49,292 nt of DNA, from positions 1-49,292 of the forward strand of contig CANDBG010000014.1 in assembly GCA_947382875.1 (NCBI GenBank). Direction: 5' to 3'. The notes beneath the pieces were generated by a model. That model made no database searches. It was not told the DNA's origin and was given only the letters and a program-made list of their open reading frames with translations. Both the position numbers and the translations under genes were made by a program. This document shows, piece after piece, positions 23,161 through 30,724 of this stretch (its first letter is position 1; every line of letters starts with the position of its first letter). The stretch is from an uncultured Oscillibacter sp. (GTDB taxonomy: Bacteria; Bacillota; Clostridia; Oscillospirales; Oscillospiraceae).

Positions 23161-23171
23161 CGGACGCCTCC

Positions 23172-23810
23172 TTATTTGAAATAGTCCAGTTTTTTCTCGC
23201 ACTGGTTCAGCAGAATGGTCAGAATGCCGCTGAGAATCAGGTAAAAGACGGCGGTGTAAAAAAGGGGCCAGATCAGGCCCTTTTTGATGTACGTTTCACC
23301 CATCCAGATCAATTCATAAACAGAGATTACCCGAACCAGGGAAGTATCTTTCACCAAAGTAATCATCTCGTTGCCCATCGGGGGCACGATGCGTTTGACG
23401 ACCTGAAGCAGCGTAATTTTGAAAAAGATTTGCGTTTTGGTCATGCCCAGCACCTGACCAGCTTCGTATTGTCCCTGCGGGACCGATTGAATGCCGCCGC
23501 GGTAAATCTCGGAAAAATAGCAGGCGTAGTTGACAGCAAACGCAACCAGCGCCGCTGTAAACCGTGGCAGGAGGGGGAGGCCGAAGATCAGGCCAGGTCC
23601 ATAGAAGATAATCAGAATTTGAATCATCAAGGGGGACCCTCGGATAATCCATACCACCGTTTGTACCAGCCAGCGCAGAGGGGTGAAGCGGCTCATGGAC
23701 CCGAAACTGATCACGAGTCCCAGCGGCAGGGCAAACAGCAGCGTAAGAAAAAAGAGCTTCAAGGTAGTAACCATACCTTCCAGTAAGCTCAGCGTAACGG
23801 GAATAAACAT
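23172..23810 (-). CDS. Amino acid ABC transporter permease
   Basis: This 212-residue His/Glu/Gln/Arg-type membrane subunit has about five transmembrane helices. The cytoplasmic EAA loop appears as YEAGQVLGMTKTQIFFKITL, and the start TLSLLEGMVTTLKLFFLTL is typical of the family. It is one permease only, so the channel is probably a homodimer. It sits between the binding protein gene and the ATPase gene on the minus strand, and the gap to the binding protein gene holds a strong hairpin that probably reduces expression relative to that gene. Confidence 0.93.
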   Translation of the reverse strand: MFIPVTLSLLEGMVTTLKLFFLTLLFALPLGLVISFGSMSRFTPLRWLVQTVVWIIRGSPLMIQILIIFYGPGLIFGLPLLPRFTAALVAFAVNYACYFSEIYRGGIQSVPQGQYEAGQVLGMTKTQIFFKITLLQVVKRIVPPMGNEMITLVKDTSLVRVISVYELIWMGETYIKKGLIWPLFYTAVFYLILSGILTILLNQCEKKLDYFK

Positions 23811-23840
23811 AGAGGGGCGTCTCCTTTCAAAACCAGGAAG

Positions 23841-23872
23841 GGCAGAGGGCCCTGGAAACAGGGACCTCTGCC
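23841..23872 (-). other. Intercistronic hairpin after the binding protein gene
   Basis: The stem GGCAGAGG-CCCTG / CAGGG-CCTCTGCC (with a single mismatched position) has no T-run. Such hairpins between binding protein and permease genes usually stabilise the upstream mRNA or cause partial termination. Confidence 0.6.
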
Positions 23873-23885
23873 GGTTTATCTGTCT

Positions 23886-24773
23886 TTATCCTTCCATTGC
23901 GCCCTTCACGGCTTCCTGTACGCCGTAAGTTTCCGCAACTTCCAGAACCTTGCCTTCCGCATACATATCATTCCACCAAGTATTGAAAGCGTCAACCAAA
24001 TCGGAACCTTTCCGGAATCCCACGCCGTATTCCTCATCGTTGAGCTGAACGGTATAGGTCAGGTCGGGGTAGCTGGTGCCCTCACCGATCATGGCACCGG
24101 CCATCAGAAGGTCAATGACGGCGGCGTCAGAGGCGCCGGAGGCGACTTCCATCAGGGCGGCGGCCTGGTTTTGCATGGCGGTGTAGGAGATGTTCAGAGC
24201 GTCGAGCTGTTCCGCGCCGGCGGAGCCGTTTTCCACGGCGAAGCTCAACTCACCAAGGCTTTCCGCCGTTTGGTACTGGTCCGCGACATCGGCGTTGACC
24301 ACCACTACCTGACTGTTGAGGCAGTAGGGGATAGAAGTGCTCATAAGGGCTTTCACGTCGTCGGTAAGGGTCATGCCGTTCCAAACGGCGTCAATGGCCT
24401 TAGTGTCCAGCTCCATGGATTTGGCGTCCCAGTCGGCCAGTTCCAGGAACTGCACTTCCACACCCAGGCTCTCGCCAAAGGCTTTTGCCATATCGGCGTC
24501 AAAGCCGATCCATTCGTCGCTGCCGTCTTCCTTGTAATCCATGGGGGCGTAATCGGTCATTCCCACAATTAGCGTACCTTTTCCCTGGATGTAAGCAATG
24601 TCACTGCCGGCGGCTTCTTGGTCGCTGCCGCTGGTATCGTCTGGTTCTTCGGTGTTGCCGGACGTGTCGGCGGGGGGTGGGTTGTCAGCAGAGCCTCCGG
24701 AGCTGCCGCCGCAGGCGGTCAGGGCCAAGACCATGGTCAAAGCCAATGCGAGGGCCAGAAGTTTCTTTTTCAT
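23886..24773 (-). CDS. Amino acid ABC transporter substrate-binding lipoprotein
   Basis: This is a 295-residue family 3 solute-binding protein. A lipoprotein signal peptide ends in the lipobox LTAC-GGSSGG, followed by a Pro/Asp/Glu-rich linker and the mature domain (LIVGMTDYAPMDYKEDGSDEW, IDAVWNGMTLTDD, VVVVNADVADQY). The second ATG (24773) is preferred: GGAGG lies nine bases upstream, while the first ATG (24782) touches it. It should be anchored outside the membrane and delivers the amino acid to the permease. It is the first gene of the operon. Confidence 0.92.
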   Translation of the reverse strand: MKKKLLALALALTMVLALTACGGSSGGSADNPPPADTSGNTEEPDDTSGSDQEAAGSDIAYIQGKGTLIVGMTDYAPMDYKEDGSDEWIGFDADMAKAFGESLGVEVQFLELADWDAKSMELDTKAIDAVWNGMTLTDDVKALMSTSIPYCLNSQVVVVNADVADQYQTAESLGELSFAVENGSAGAEQLDALNISYTAMQNQAAALMEVASGASDAAVIDLLMAGAMIGEGTSYPDLTYTVQLNDEEYGVGFRKGSDLVDAFNTWWNDMYAEGKVLEVAETYGVQEAVKGAMEG

Positions 24774-24793
24774 CCAATTCATCCTCCAAATAT

Positions 24794-24815
24794 GAACCGG
24801 GGAAGGCCCCGGTTC
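24794..24815 (-). other. Leader hairpin before the binding protein gene
   Basis: GAACCGGGG / CCCCGGTTC with a 4-base loop lies between the promoter and the ribosome binding site on the minus strand. It could be an mRNA 5' stabiliser or part of a control element. No T-run follows. Confidence 0.5.
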
Positions 24816-24830
24816 GTTTAGTACATTAGT

Positions 24831-24859
24831 AGTTTACCATGCTAAAGCGCTGCTGTAAA
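24831..24859 (-). promoter_or_regulatory. Promoter of the amino acid ABC transporter operon
   Basis: Minus strand TTTACA (24859-24854), a 17-base spacer and TAAACT (24836-24831). Confidence 0.6.
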
Positions 24860-24933
24860 TGTGAGAAACACACGAATCCGAACCAAGTGAAACCGAGGAT
24901 TTCTGTGCAGTTTCTCCAAAGCGAGACGGGCTG

Positions 24934-24962
24934 TCATACTTTCCCCTGGACGGACATAGAGT
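24934..24962 (+). promoter_or_regulatory. Sigma-E promoter of spoIVA
   Basis: TCATACT (24934-24940), a 14-base spacer and CATAGAGT (24955-24962) match the mother-cell sigma-E pattern. The same -10 octamer is used upstream of sipL. Confidence 0.7.
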
Positions 24963-25002
24963 AGAGCATGAATATGGAGCGGAAAAAGGACGGGATAAAA
25001 CT

Positions 25003-26478
25003 ATGAATACCACAATCTACCAGAATATCGCCACCCGTACGGCGGGCGATATCTACATCGGTGTGGTGGGTCCGGTGCGGACCGGGAAGTCCACCTTTAT
25101 CAAGCGTTTTATGGAGACCCAAGTCATTCCGAACATCGAAAATGTCTATCGCAAGGAGCGGGCGCGGGATGAGCTGCCCCAGAGCGGTTCCGGCCGAACG
25201 ATTATGACAGCGGAGCCGAAGTTCGTACCAGAGGAAGCGGCCCAGGTACAGCTGGCGGACGGAGCATCGTTTTCGGTGCGGCTGATCGACTGTGTGGGGT
25301 ACATGGTTCGTGGAGCTATTGGACAGTTTGAGGACGATTCCCCCCGCATGGTGACAACTCCCTGGTATGATCATGAAATTCCCATGACTGAAGCAGCGGA
25401 GATTGGCACACGGAAGGTAATTACAGAACATTCCACCATTGGCATTGTGATTACCACGGACGGAACAATCTCCGACATTGCGCGGGAGGACTATTTGGAA
25501 GCGGAGGAGCGGGTAATTCGGGAGCTGCAAGAGCTTGGAAAACCGTTCATTGTGCTGCTGAACTCTGGGGACCCCAAATCGGACCGCGCCATTGCCATTG
25601 CGCGGGATATCGCGTCCCGGTATGAGGTAAACTGTGTACCGGTGAACTGTTTGGAACTGTCGGAGGAGGATGTTGCAGACATTTTGAAAGGCGTCCTCTA
25701 CGAATTTCCAATGCAGGAGCTGGATTTATTCCTGCCGCCGTGGGTGGACGCTCTGCCGCCGGAGCATCCGATTAAGGCGAGCCTTTATGAAGCTGTCCGG
25801 GAGAGCACGGCGCAGCTTCAGCACATCCGGGAAGTGGACGGCGTGATCGCTGCGCTGGGGGACTGTGAGAACATCAGTGAAGCGCAGATTACGACCATTG
25901 ATTTGGGGACCGGCGTAGCGGCAGCCCGCTTGAGTCTGCCGCGGGAGCTGTTTTATCACACGTTGTCGGAGCAGTCCGGCTTTGAGATTTCCGACGACGG
26001 CGACCTGATGAGCCTTTTGACACGCCTGGCGGCGGTGAAGGCGGAGTACGACAAAGTTGCCGGGGCCTTGAAGGACGTGCGGGAGAATGGGTATGGCATT
26101 GTAGTTCCCAGCATTGACGAGCTGCAATTGGAGGAGCCGGAGATCATGAAGCAGGGCGGACGGTACGGCGTAAAGCTGAAAGCCAGCGCTCCCAGCATTC
26201 ACATGATACGCGCGGACATTGAGACGGCCGTTTCCCCGATTGTGGGCAACGAAAAACAGTCGGAAGACATGGTAAACTATCTGCTTCAAGAGTTTGAGGG
26301 AGATACGGGAAAAATCTGGCAGTCCAACATTTTTGGGCGCAGCTTTCATGAGTTGGTCAGCGATGACTTGCAGGCGAAGCTGAAGAGGATGCCAGACGAT
26401 GCCCGGAAGAAGCTGCAGGAAACGCTGACGCGTATTATCAACGAGGGCAGCGGCGGTTTAATCTGTATTATTTTATAA
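25003..26478 (+). CDS. spoIVA: Stage IV sporulation protein A (coat morphogenetic ATPase)
   Basis: SpoIVA polymerises with ATP on the forespore surface and forms the basement layer of the coat. This 491-residue protein is the usual length and near-complete to the family: N-terminus YQNIATRTAGDIYIG, Walker A GPVRTGKST (23-31), the RLIDCVGYMV and TTDGTISDIAREDY segments, a middle domain, and the conserved C-terminal tail ending GGLICIIL. It is recruited by SpoVM (encoded at 35468) and binds SipL (33860) in Clostridia, so all three partners lie in this window. It is a single gene with a sigma-E promoter and its own terminator. Confidence 0.98.
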   Translation: MNTTIYQNIATRTAGDIYIGVVGPVRTGKSTFIKRFMETQVIPNIENVYRKERARDELPQSGSGRTIMTAEPKFVPEEAAQVQLADGASFSVRLIDCVGYMVRGAIGQFEDDSPRMVTTPWYDHEIPMTEAAEIGTRKVITEHSTIGIVITTDGTISDIAREDYLEAEERVIRELQELGKPFIVLLNSGDPKSDRAIAIARDIASRYEVNCVPVNCLELSEEDVADILKGVLYEFPMQELDLFLPPWVDALPPEHPIKASLYEAVRESTAQLQHIREVDGVIAALGDCENISEAQITTIDLGTGVAAARLSLPRELFYHTLSEQSGFEISDDGDLMSLLTRLAAVKAEYDKVAGALKDVRENGYGIVVPSIDELQLEEPEIMKQGGRYGVKLKASAPSIHMIRADIETAVSPIVGNEKQSEDMVNYLLQEFEGDTGKIWQSNIFGRSFHELVSDDLQAKLKRMPDDARKKLQETLTRIINEGSGGLICIIL

Positions 26479-26483
26479 TGGAG

Positions 26484-26517
26484 AACGGCGGATGCTGAAA
26501 AGAGCGTCCGCCGTTTT
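26484..26517 (+). terminator. spoIVA terminator
   Basis: A stem AACGGCGGA / TCCGCCGTT with an inner 4-bp partly paired loop (TGCT GAAAAG AGCG), followed by TTTT. Confidence 0.75.
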
Positions 26518-26572
26518 CATAGAAAAGACGGCATCGAATCCCGGTGCTGTCTTGGTGGTTTATGTTGTTTGA

Positions 26573-26851
26573 TTAGCTTCTGGGAAGCGGGAAGTCTACC
26601 GCATCGCTTACCTTGTCAGACCATTCGAGCAAACGATTCAATGCGCCCCGTGTAACTTCGTGGTCTTCTTTCAACTGCTCTAAATCTACTTTGACTTGGT
26701 CCAAGTCCGCTTTCATCTGCTTGGAGTCTTCTTTGACTTGGTCCAAGTCCGCTTTTACCTGCTCCAAGTCTTCCTTGATAGGAGCAAGTTTCATGTCCAG
26801 GCTTGTGTCTATCAGTTTTGCAATTGCTTGCAAGTCTCTTTCGTCCAACAT
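26573..26851 (-). CDS. Small coiled-coil protein
   Basis: This 92-residue protein begins MLDERDLQAIAKLIDTSLD and continues as a near-perfect coiled coil built from heptads (LEQVKAD, LDQVKED, MKADLDQVKVD). It resembles small uncharacterised Clostridia proteins of this layout. A 42-bp DNA repeat (units beginning near 26691 and 26733) underlies the protein repeat, so length variation is likely. AAGGAGG precedes the ATG and a perfect TTGACA-17-TATAAT promoter drives it, so strong expression is expected. Function unknown. Confidence 0.7.
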   Translation of the reverse strand: MLDERDLQAIAKLIDTSLDMKLAPIKEDLEQVKADLDQVKEDSKQMKADLDQVKVDLEQLKEDHEVTRGALNRLLEWSDKVSDAVDFPLPRS

Positions 26852-26872
26852 TGTGCATTCCTCCTTATAATT

Positions 26873-26901
26873 ATTATACGGTGCTGGTATTCGGTTGTCA
26901 A
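26873..26901 (-). promoter_or_regulatory. Perfect consensus promoter of the coiled-coil gene
   Basis: Minus strand TTGACA (26901-26896), a 17-base spacer and TATAAT (26878-26873): exact sigma-A consensus. Confidence 0.85.
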
Positions 26902-26984
26902 GGTACCGTCATCGGGCTTTGCGCGCCTCGTTCATAACGCAGAAAGTTCACACTAGGAATTTGGTTAAAAATTACAAGAAGTTC

Positions 26985-27013
26985 TGGACATCAGGGGTTG
27001 TCTATGCTATAAT
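26985..27013 (+). promoter_or_regulatory. Promoter of the phosphoribosyltransferase gene
   Basis: TGGACA (26985-26990), a 17-base spacer and TATAAT (27008-27013). Confidence 0.7.
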
Positions 27014-27066
27014 AAACAAATAAAGACGCATGACGCGTCCTTTGTGAAGAAGAAGGAGGCAACCTT

Positions 27067-27705
27067 ATGGAACCTAAGTTTTTTAATATCCCAGTCTGCA
27101 TTGGAGATGTGACGCTGCGTGTGGCGCGAGGCCACTTCGTAACCCGTCACAGCCATACCAATTACTTCATCGACGTTACCCGGCAGCAGTCCAGCCTCCA
27201 AGGTGCGGAGGCGGTTGCGCAGCAGTTAGGGCAGCGCCTGCGGGCCAATACGATTGTGGATACCATCCTGTGCATGGATGGTACCCGCGTAATTGGCACG
27301 TGTCTGGCCCGTCAGCTGACACAGGGAGGGTATGTTTCCGTAAATGCGGGAAAAGAGATCTGCATTCTCCGTGAGAATGTCAGCTCCAACGGGCAGCTCA
27401 TTTTCCGTGATAATGCCCGTTCCATGCTGGAAGGAAAGAGCATCCTGGTCCTGCTGGCTTCGATCACCACCGGTACAACCGTAGAAAAAGCCATTCGTTG
27501 TGTGCAGTACTACGGCGGCAATGTGGCTGGGATCGCTTCGATTTACAGTCACATCAAGGAAGTACAGGGTTTCCCTGTGGTGTCTTTGTTTGATACCGAC
27601 GATCTTCCTGAGTATGCCAGTTATGCGCCCCAGGACTGCCCGTTGTGTCGGAAGGGAGTAGAGGTAGACGCAGTTGTAGACAAATTCGGCTATTCCAAGC
27701 TCTGA
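27067..27705 (+). CDS. Orotate phosphoribosyltransferase-like protein with C-terminal CxxC
   Basis: This 212-residue protein has the type I phosphoribosyltransferase fold. The PRPP loop appears as ILVLLASITTGTTVEKAI, which lacks the two acidic residues that normally precede the TTG (usual form VVDDVITTG). A C-terminal CPLCRKG element adds two cysteines. It resembles OPRT-like paralogues found next to or apart from pyr genes in Clostridia. The missing acidic pair suggests weak or no catalytic activity, and perhaps a sensory role. ATG has AGGAGG nearby. It is flanked by a strong promoter and a terminator, so it is monocistronic. Confidence 0.72.
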   Translation: MEPKFFNIPVCIGDVTLRVARGHFVTRHSHTNYFIDVTRQQSSLQGAEAVAQQLGQRLRANTIVDTILCMDGTRVIGTCLARQLTQGGYVSVNAGKEICILRENVSSNGQLIFRDNARSMLEGKSILVLLASITTGTTVEKAIRCVQYYGGNVAGIASIYSHIKEVQGFPVVSLFDTDDLPEYASYAPQDCPLCRKGVEVDAVVDKFGYSKL

Positions 27706-27720
27706 GCATTTGATACATAA

Positions 27721-27752
27721 AAAGGCGAACGCTGTTTCAGCGTTCGCCTTTT
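27721..27752. terminator. Terminator between the PRTase gene and ogt
   Basis: A stem AAAGGCGAACGCTG / CAGCGTTCGCCTTT with a 3-base loop, followed by T residues on the plus strand; the reverse orientation ends in TTTTTATG and may serve ogt as well. Confidence 0.8.
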
Positions 27753-27789
27753 GGCTGGATGGAAGGGAACCAACCATAGACCGTCTTTA

Positions 27790-28296
27790 TCAGCCCTGAT
27801 GTAAAGGAAAAAGGTCTCCTTGTTCCAGGTTTAACAGAAACCGTTTGCGTTCAATGCCGCCTGCATAACCGGTTAACGAGCGGTTCTTTCCCCGGCGTAC
27901 GGCGGTTCCAAGGACGCGGTGACAGGGGATCAGAATCGAAATGGGATTTTGCCCCACCGCACCGCCAACCGCCCGCGGAGACGACCCGATAGCTTTTGCT
28001 ATGGCTTTATAAGTTGTAATTTTGCCGTAAGGAATTTGAAGTAGCTCCTTCCAGACGGCTTGCCGGAATGTGCTTCCTTTCGGAACCAGGAGCGGAAGGG
28101 GAGGCAGGTCCTTTTTAGCAAAGTAACAATCGAGCCAAGCTGCTGTTTCGTGGAAAATCGGAAGATCAGGGGCTTTGTCCAGTGTGAAAGGCGAGACTCT
28201 TGGAAAGTTTTTCTGCCCTTCCATCCAAAGTCCTGTAAGAGCCTTTCCATCCGAGTCCAGATAGAGCGGGCCGATGGGAGAGAGGTATTTATACAT
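27790..28296 (-). CDS. ogt: Methylated-DNA--protein-cysteine S-methyltransferase
   Basis: This suicide repair enzyme takes the methyl group from O6-methylguanine. The 168-residue protein has the N-terminal domain YLSPIGPLYLDSDG, the helix-turn-helix IPYGKITTYKAIAKAIGSSPRAVG and the active site IPCHRVLG with acceptor Cys125. MYKYLSP with AGGAGG upstream is chosen as the start; a longer frame starts before the promoter. Its promoter shares the palindromic -35 box with the divergent coaX promoter. Confidence 0.93.
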   Translation of the reverse strand: MYKYLSPIGPLYLDSDGKALTGLWMEGQKNFPRVSPFTLDKAPDLPIFHETAAWLDCYFAKKDLPPLPLLVPKGSTFRQAVWKELLQIPYGKITTYKAIAKAIGSSPRAVGGAVGQNPISILIPCHRVLGTAVRRGKNRSLTGYAGGIERKRFLLNLEQGDLFPLHQG

Positions 28297-28318
28297 CGCA
28301 GACCTCCTTTTTCTTTTC

Positions 28319-28370
28319 AGTGTAGCATCTTTCGACGAGACTTGCAAGGGCCCGCAATCCATGTTATCAT
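28319..28370. promoter_or_regulatory. Divergent ogt/coaX promoters sharing one palindromic -35 box
   Basis: TTGCAA at 28342-28347 is its own reverse complement. On the plus strand it is followed after 17 bases by TATCAT (28365-28370) for coaX. On the minus strand it is followed after 17 bases by TACACT (28324-28319) for ogt. Both spacings are ideal, so one hexamer can serve both directions, and simultaneous polymerase binding should be impossible. Confidence 0.7.
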
Positions 28371-28401
28371 AAAGAAAAATAACAAAAAGGAGACGGAAAC
28401 C

Positions 28402-29172
28402 ATGTTGCTTGCAATTGATGTAGGGAATTCCAACACCTCTGTGGGACTGTTTGACAAGGAAAAAAAATTACGGTTTCTGGCTTCTCTAGACACGGACAGC
28501 CGGAAAACAGCCGATCAGATCAGTATTGACCTGATGAATTTGTTTACATTGTATAAGTACCATTATACCGATGTAACGGGTGCAATTCTGTGCAGTGTGG
28601 TACCGCCGCTGAATTTTATGATGGAAAAGGCGCTGACGCGTCTTTTGGGCCGTCCACCGATGGTGGTGGGGCCAGGGGTCAGGACCGGTCTGAACATCCG
28701 CCTGACGCTTCAGACACAGGTAGGTGCGGACATTGTGGCGGACGCTGTGGCTGCGCTGGAGAAATTCAAGCCGCCGATTATCACTATTGACATGGGTACG
28801 GCAACCACCATTGGCGTGATCTCGGAGGGCCGTACGTATGAAGGCGGCTTGTTGCTGCCGGGCGTCAATGTTTCGCTGGAAGCCTTGAGCCGTCGGGCGG
28901 CGCAGCTGCCGGACATTTCCCTTCAGCATCCAAAGGCGCTGATTGGAAAAAACACGGAAGAATGTATGCGTTCCGGAATTGTCTACGGCACCGCCGGAAT
29001 GCTGGACGGCATCATCGACCGTATTCGGGAGGAATTTCCCGGTCGGGAGATCAGTGTTGTGGCAACGGGCGGCAATGCGCCGGTGATTGTGCGCTATTGC
29101 CGGAATCAGGTGGTTTATGACAAGTATCTGCTGATGAACGGCCTGTGGGCGATCTATCAAAAGAACCGATAG
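28402..29172 (+). CDS. coaX: Type III pantothenate kinase
   Basis: CoaX performs the first step of coenzyme A synthesis, phosphorylating pantothenate. The 256-residue protein has the actin-like fold motifs: the P-loop-like LLAIDVGNSNTSVGLF at residues 2-17, the GADIVADAV segment, TIDMGTATTIGVI and TGGNAPVI. The type III enzyme needs a monovalent cation and is not inhibited by CoA. AAAAAGGAGA lies before ATG 28402. It is monocistronic and ends at a bidirectional terminator shared with pfp. Confidence 0.95.
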   Translation: MLLAIDVGNSNTSVGLFDKEKKLRFLASLDTDSRKTADQISIDLMNLFTLYKYHYTDVTGAILCSVVPPLNFMMEKALTRLLGRPPMVVGPGVRTGLNIRLTLQTQVGADIVADAVAALEKFKPPIITIDMGTATTIGVISEGRTYEGGLLLPGVNVSLEALSRRAAQLPDISLQHPKALIGKNTEECMRSGIVYGTAGMLDGIIDRIREEFPGREISVVATGGNAPVIVRYCRNQVVYDKYLLMNGLWAIYQKNR

Positions 29173-29206
29173 GTTTGAAGCCGCCGCCGAAAAGAAGTCC
29201 TTATGA

Positions 29207-29241
29207 AAAACGCCCGGCGATTTGGAACCGCCGGGCGTTTT
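29207..29241. terminator. Bidirectional terminator between coaX and pfp
   Basis: The stem AAAACGCCCGGCG / CGCCGGGCGTTTT (29207-29219 with 29229-29241) ends in T on both strands. Confidence 0.8.
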
Positions 29242-29251
29242 CGCTGTTTGC

Positions 29252-30490
29252 TTATTTTACGATGACCTTCTTGAGCTTTGCAAAGCGAGGCAGGGAGTCC
29301 TGCTTCGGCAGCTTGGGCTCGCCCTGCACCAGGGGAAGAACATAGTCAATAAAGGGCTTCTCAATGCCGTTGTGAGCGGCGTTGATCCATTCCAGGGGTA
29401 CTTTCTTCTCGGTGTTGGCAACATCCGTGAGGCCCAGCAGCTTCGTTTTGCAGACGTACTGTCCATCTTCGTAGCTGCGCTCAAATCCAACCATCTTATC
29501 CGTAATGCCCGCGACAGCGTTTTCGACTGCGGCCTTGCCGGACATATAAGATTCCTCAATATCGGTTTCAGAGGCCAGATGTGCGCCGCAGCGCTGAAGC
29601 AGGCTCAATTCAATGCCGCGGACCTTTGCGCCGGTCTTTTGTTTGACAACATCCGCCAGCATCGCCGCGAGACCGCCCAGCTGCGCATGACCAAAGCCGT
29701 CCGTCGCGGAGGTCTTGGCCTCGGAAACGAAGGAGCCGTCGGCGTAGTGAATGCCCTCGGAAACGGCCACCATGCAGTTTCCTTTTTCCTTGTAGATGCG
29801 CTCCACATCGGAGAGGAACTGGTCCATGTCAAAGTCGACCTCAGGGAGATAAATCAGATCCGGGCCAGCGTTGTAAGCGGTAGCGAGGGCGGCGGCGGCG
29901 GTGAGCCAGCCCGCATGACGGCCCATGATCTCAATGATGCAGACCATGCCGGTATCGTAGACCCGCGCGTCCTGATAGACTTCCATGCAGCTTGTGGCGA
30001 TGTACTTGGCCGCAGAGGCGAAGCCGGGACAGTGGTCAGTGCCGAACAGGTCGTTGTCGATGGTCTTGGGCACGCCCATGACCCGGCACTCATAGCCGAC
30101 CTTCTGCATATACTTGGAAATCTTGTTGCAGGTGTCCATGGAGTCGTTGCCGCCGTTGTAGAAGAAATAACGGACGTCGTATTTCTTGAAGATTTCCAGG
30201 ATGCGTTTATAGTCCGTGTCGTCGACGTCAGGGTCCTTCATCTTGTAGCGGCAGGAGCCAAGTGCAGAGGAAGGGGTATATTTCAGCAGCTCCAGCTCGG
30301 CGGGGTCCTCTTGACTCATGTCAAAAAGACGGTCGTTCAGTACGCCCTTGATGCCGTGTTCCGCGCCGAAAACACGGGTAATGCTGGGATTTTTCAGGGC
30401 TGTGTCCACAACGCCGTATACGCTGGCGTTGATGACGGAAGTGGGACCGCCGGACTGGCCGACGATGCAGGCGCCTTTCAGTTCACTCAT
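29252..30490 (-). CDS. pfp: 6-phosphofructokinase, PPi-dependent type
   Basis: This 412-residue enzyme of glycolysis phosphorylates fructose 6-phosphate. The family motifs VGQSGGPTSVINAS, the YNGGNDSMDT loop, GVPKTIDNDL and IIEIMGRHAGW are present. The Asp in GGND instead of Gly (GGDG in ATP enzymes) and the PKTIDND lysine are the usual signs of pyrophosphate use. AGGAGG lies upstream of ATG 30490. It is divergent from fba, the next enzyme of the pathway, with about 235 bases between. Donor specificity is predicted, not shown. Confidence 0.9.
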   Translation of the reverse strand: MSELKGACIVGQSGGPTSVINASVYGVVDTALKNPSITRVFGAEHGIKGVLNDRLFDMSQEDPAELELLKYTPSSALGSCRYKMKDPDVDDTDYKRILEIFKKYDVRYFFYNGGNDSMDTCNKISKYMQKVGYECRVMGVPKTIDNDLFGTDHCPGFASAAKYIATSCMEVYQDARVYDTGMVCIIEIMGRHAGWLTAAAALATAYNAGPDLIYLPEVDFDMDQFLSDVERIYKEKGNCMVAVSEGIHYADGSFVSEAKTSATDGFGHAQLGGLAAMLADVVKQKTGAKVRGIELSLLQRCGAHLASETDIEESYMSGKAAVENAVAGITDKMVGFERSYEDGQYVCKTKLLGLTDVANTEKKVPLEWINAAHNGIEKPFIDYVLPLVQGEPKLPKQDSLPRFAKLKKVIVK

Positions 30491-30554
30491 AGAAAATGCC
30501 TCCTCAAAAAGTTTGCAGCTTCTGTAAGCCGGGTTTCAGGATGGGGATATTTTT

Positions 30555-30583
30555 ATCATACCATCGAAAAAATGAATTGTAAA
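30555..30583 (-). promoter_or_regulatory. pfp promoter
   Basis: Minus strand TTTACA (30583-30578), a 17-base spacer and TATGAT (30560-30555). Confidence 0.65.
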
Positions 30584-30586
30584 TAC

Positions 30587-30614
30587 TTGCATTTTATTTT
30601 TTCTGTGATATGAT
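30587..30614 (+). promoter_or_regulatory. fba promoter
   Basis: TTGCAT (30587-30592), a 16-base spacer and TATGAT (30609-30614). It starts four bases from the pfp promoter -35 box, so the two divergent glycolytic promoters are packed tightly. Confidence 0.65.
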
Positions 30615-30724
30615 GAAAAAAGGCAATCGTTTTCGCCCTTGGCAGACAGGCGTTTCCCCTATGGTGCGCCGCCGTATGGAGCCCCGGGGCGGGACAAGTC
30701 AAATTTTTTCAGGAGATGATTGTT

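Noticed and set aside
30526-30540. CTGTAAGCCGGGTT near the pfp start, like the end of rnpB
   Set aside because: Only about 14 bases match and no other RNase P element is near. It is taken as chance.
29222-30613. Long plus-strand frame of 463 codons opposite pfp
   Set aside because: The phosphofructokinase motifs are on the minus strand. The plus frame also runs through the divergent promoters.
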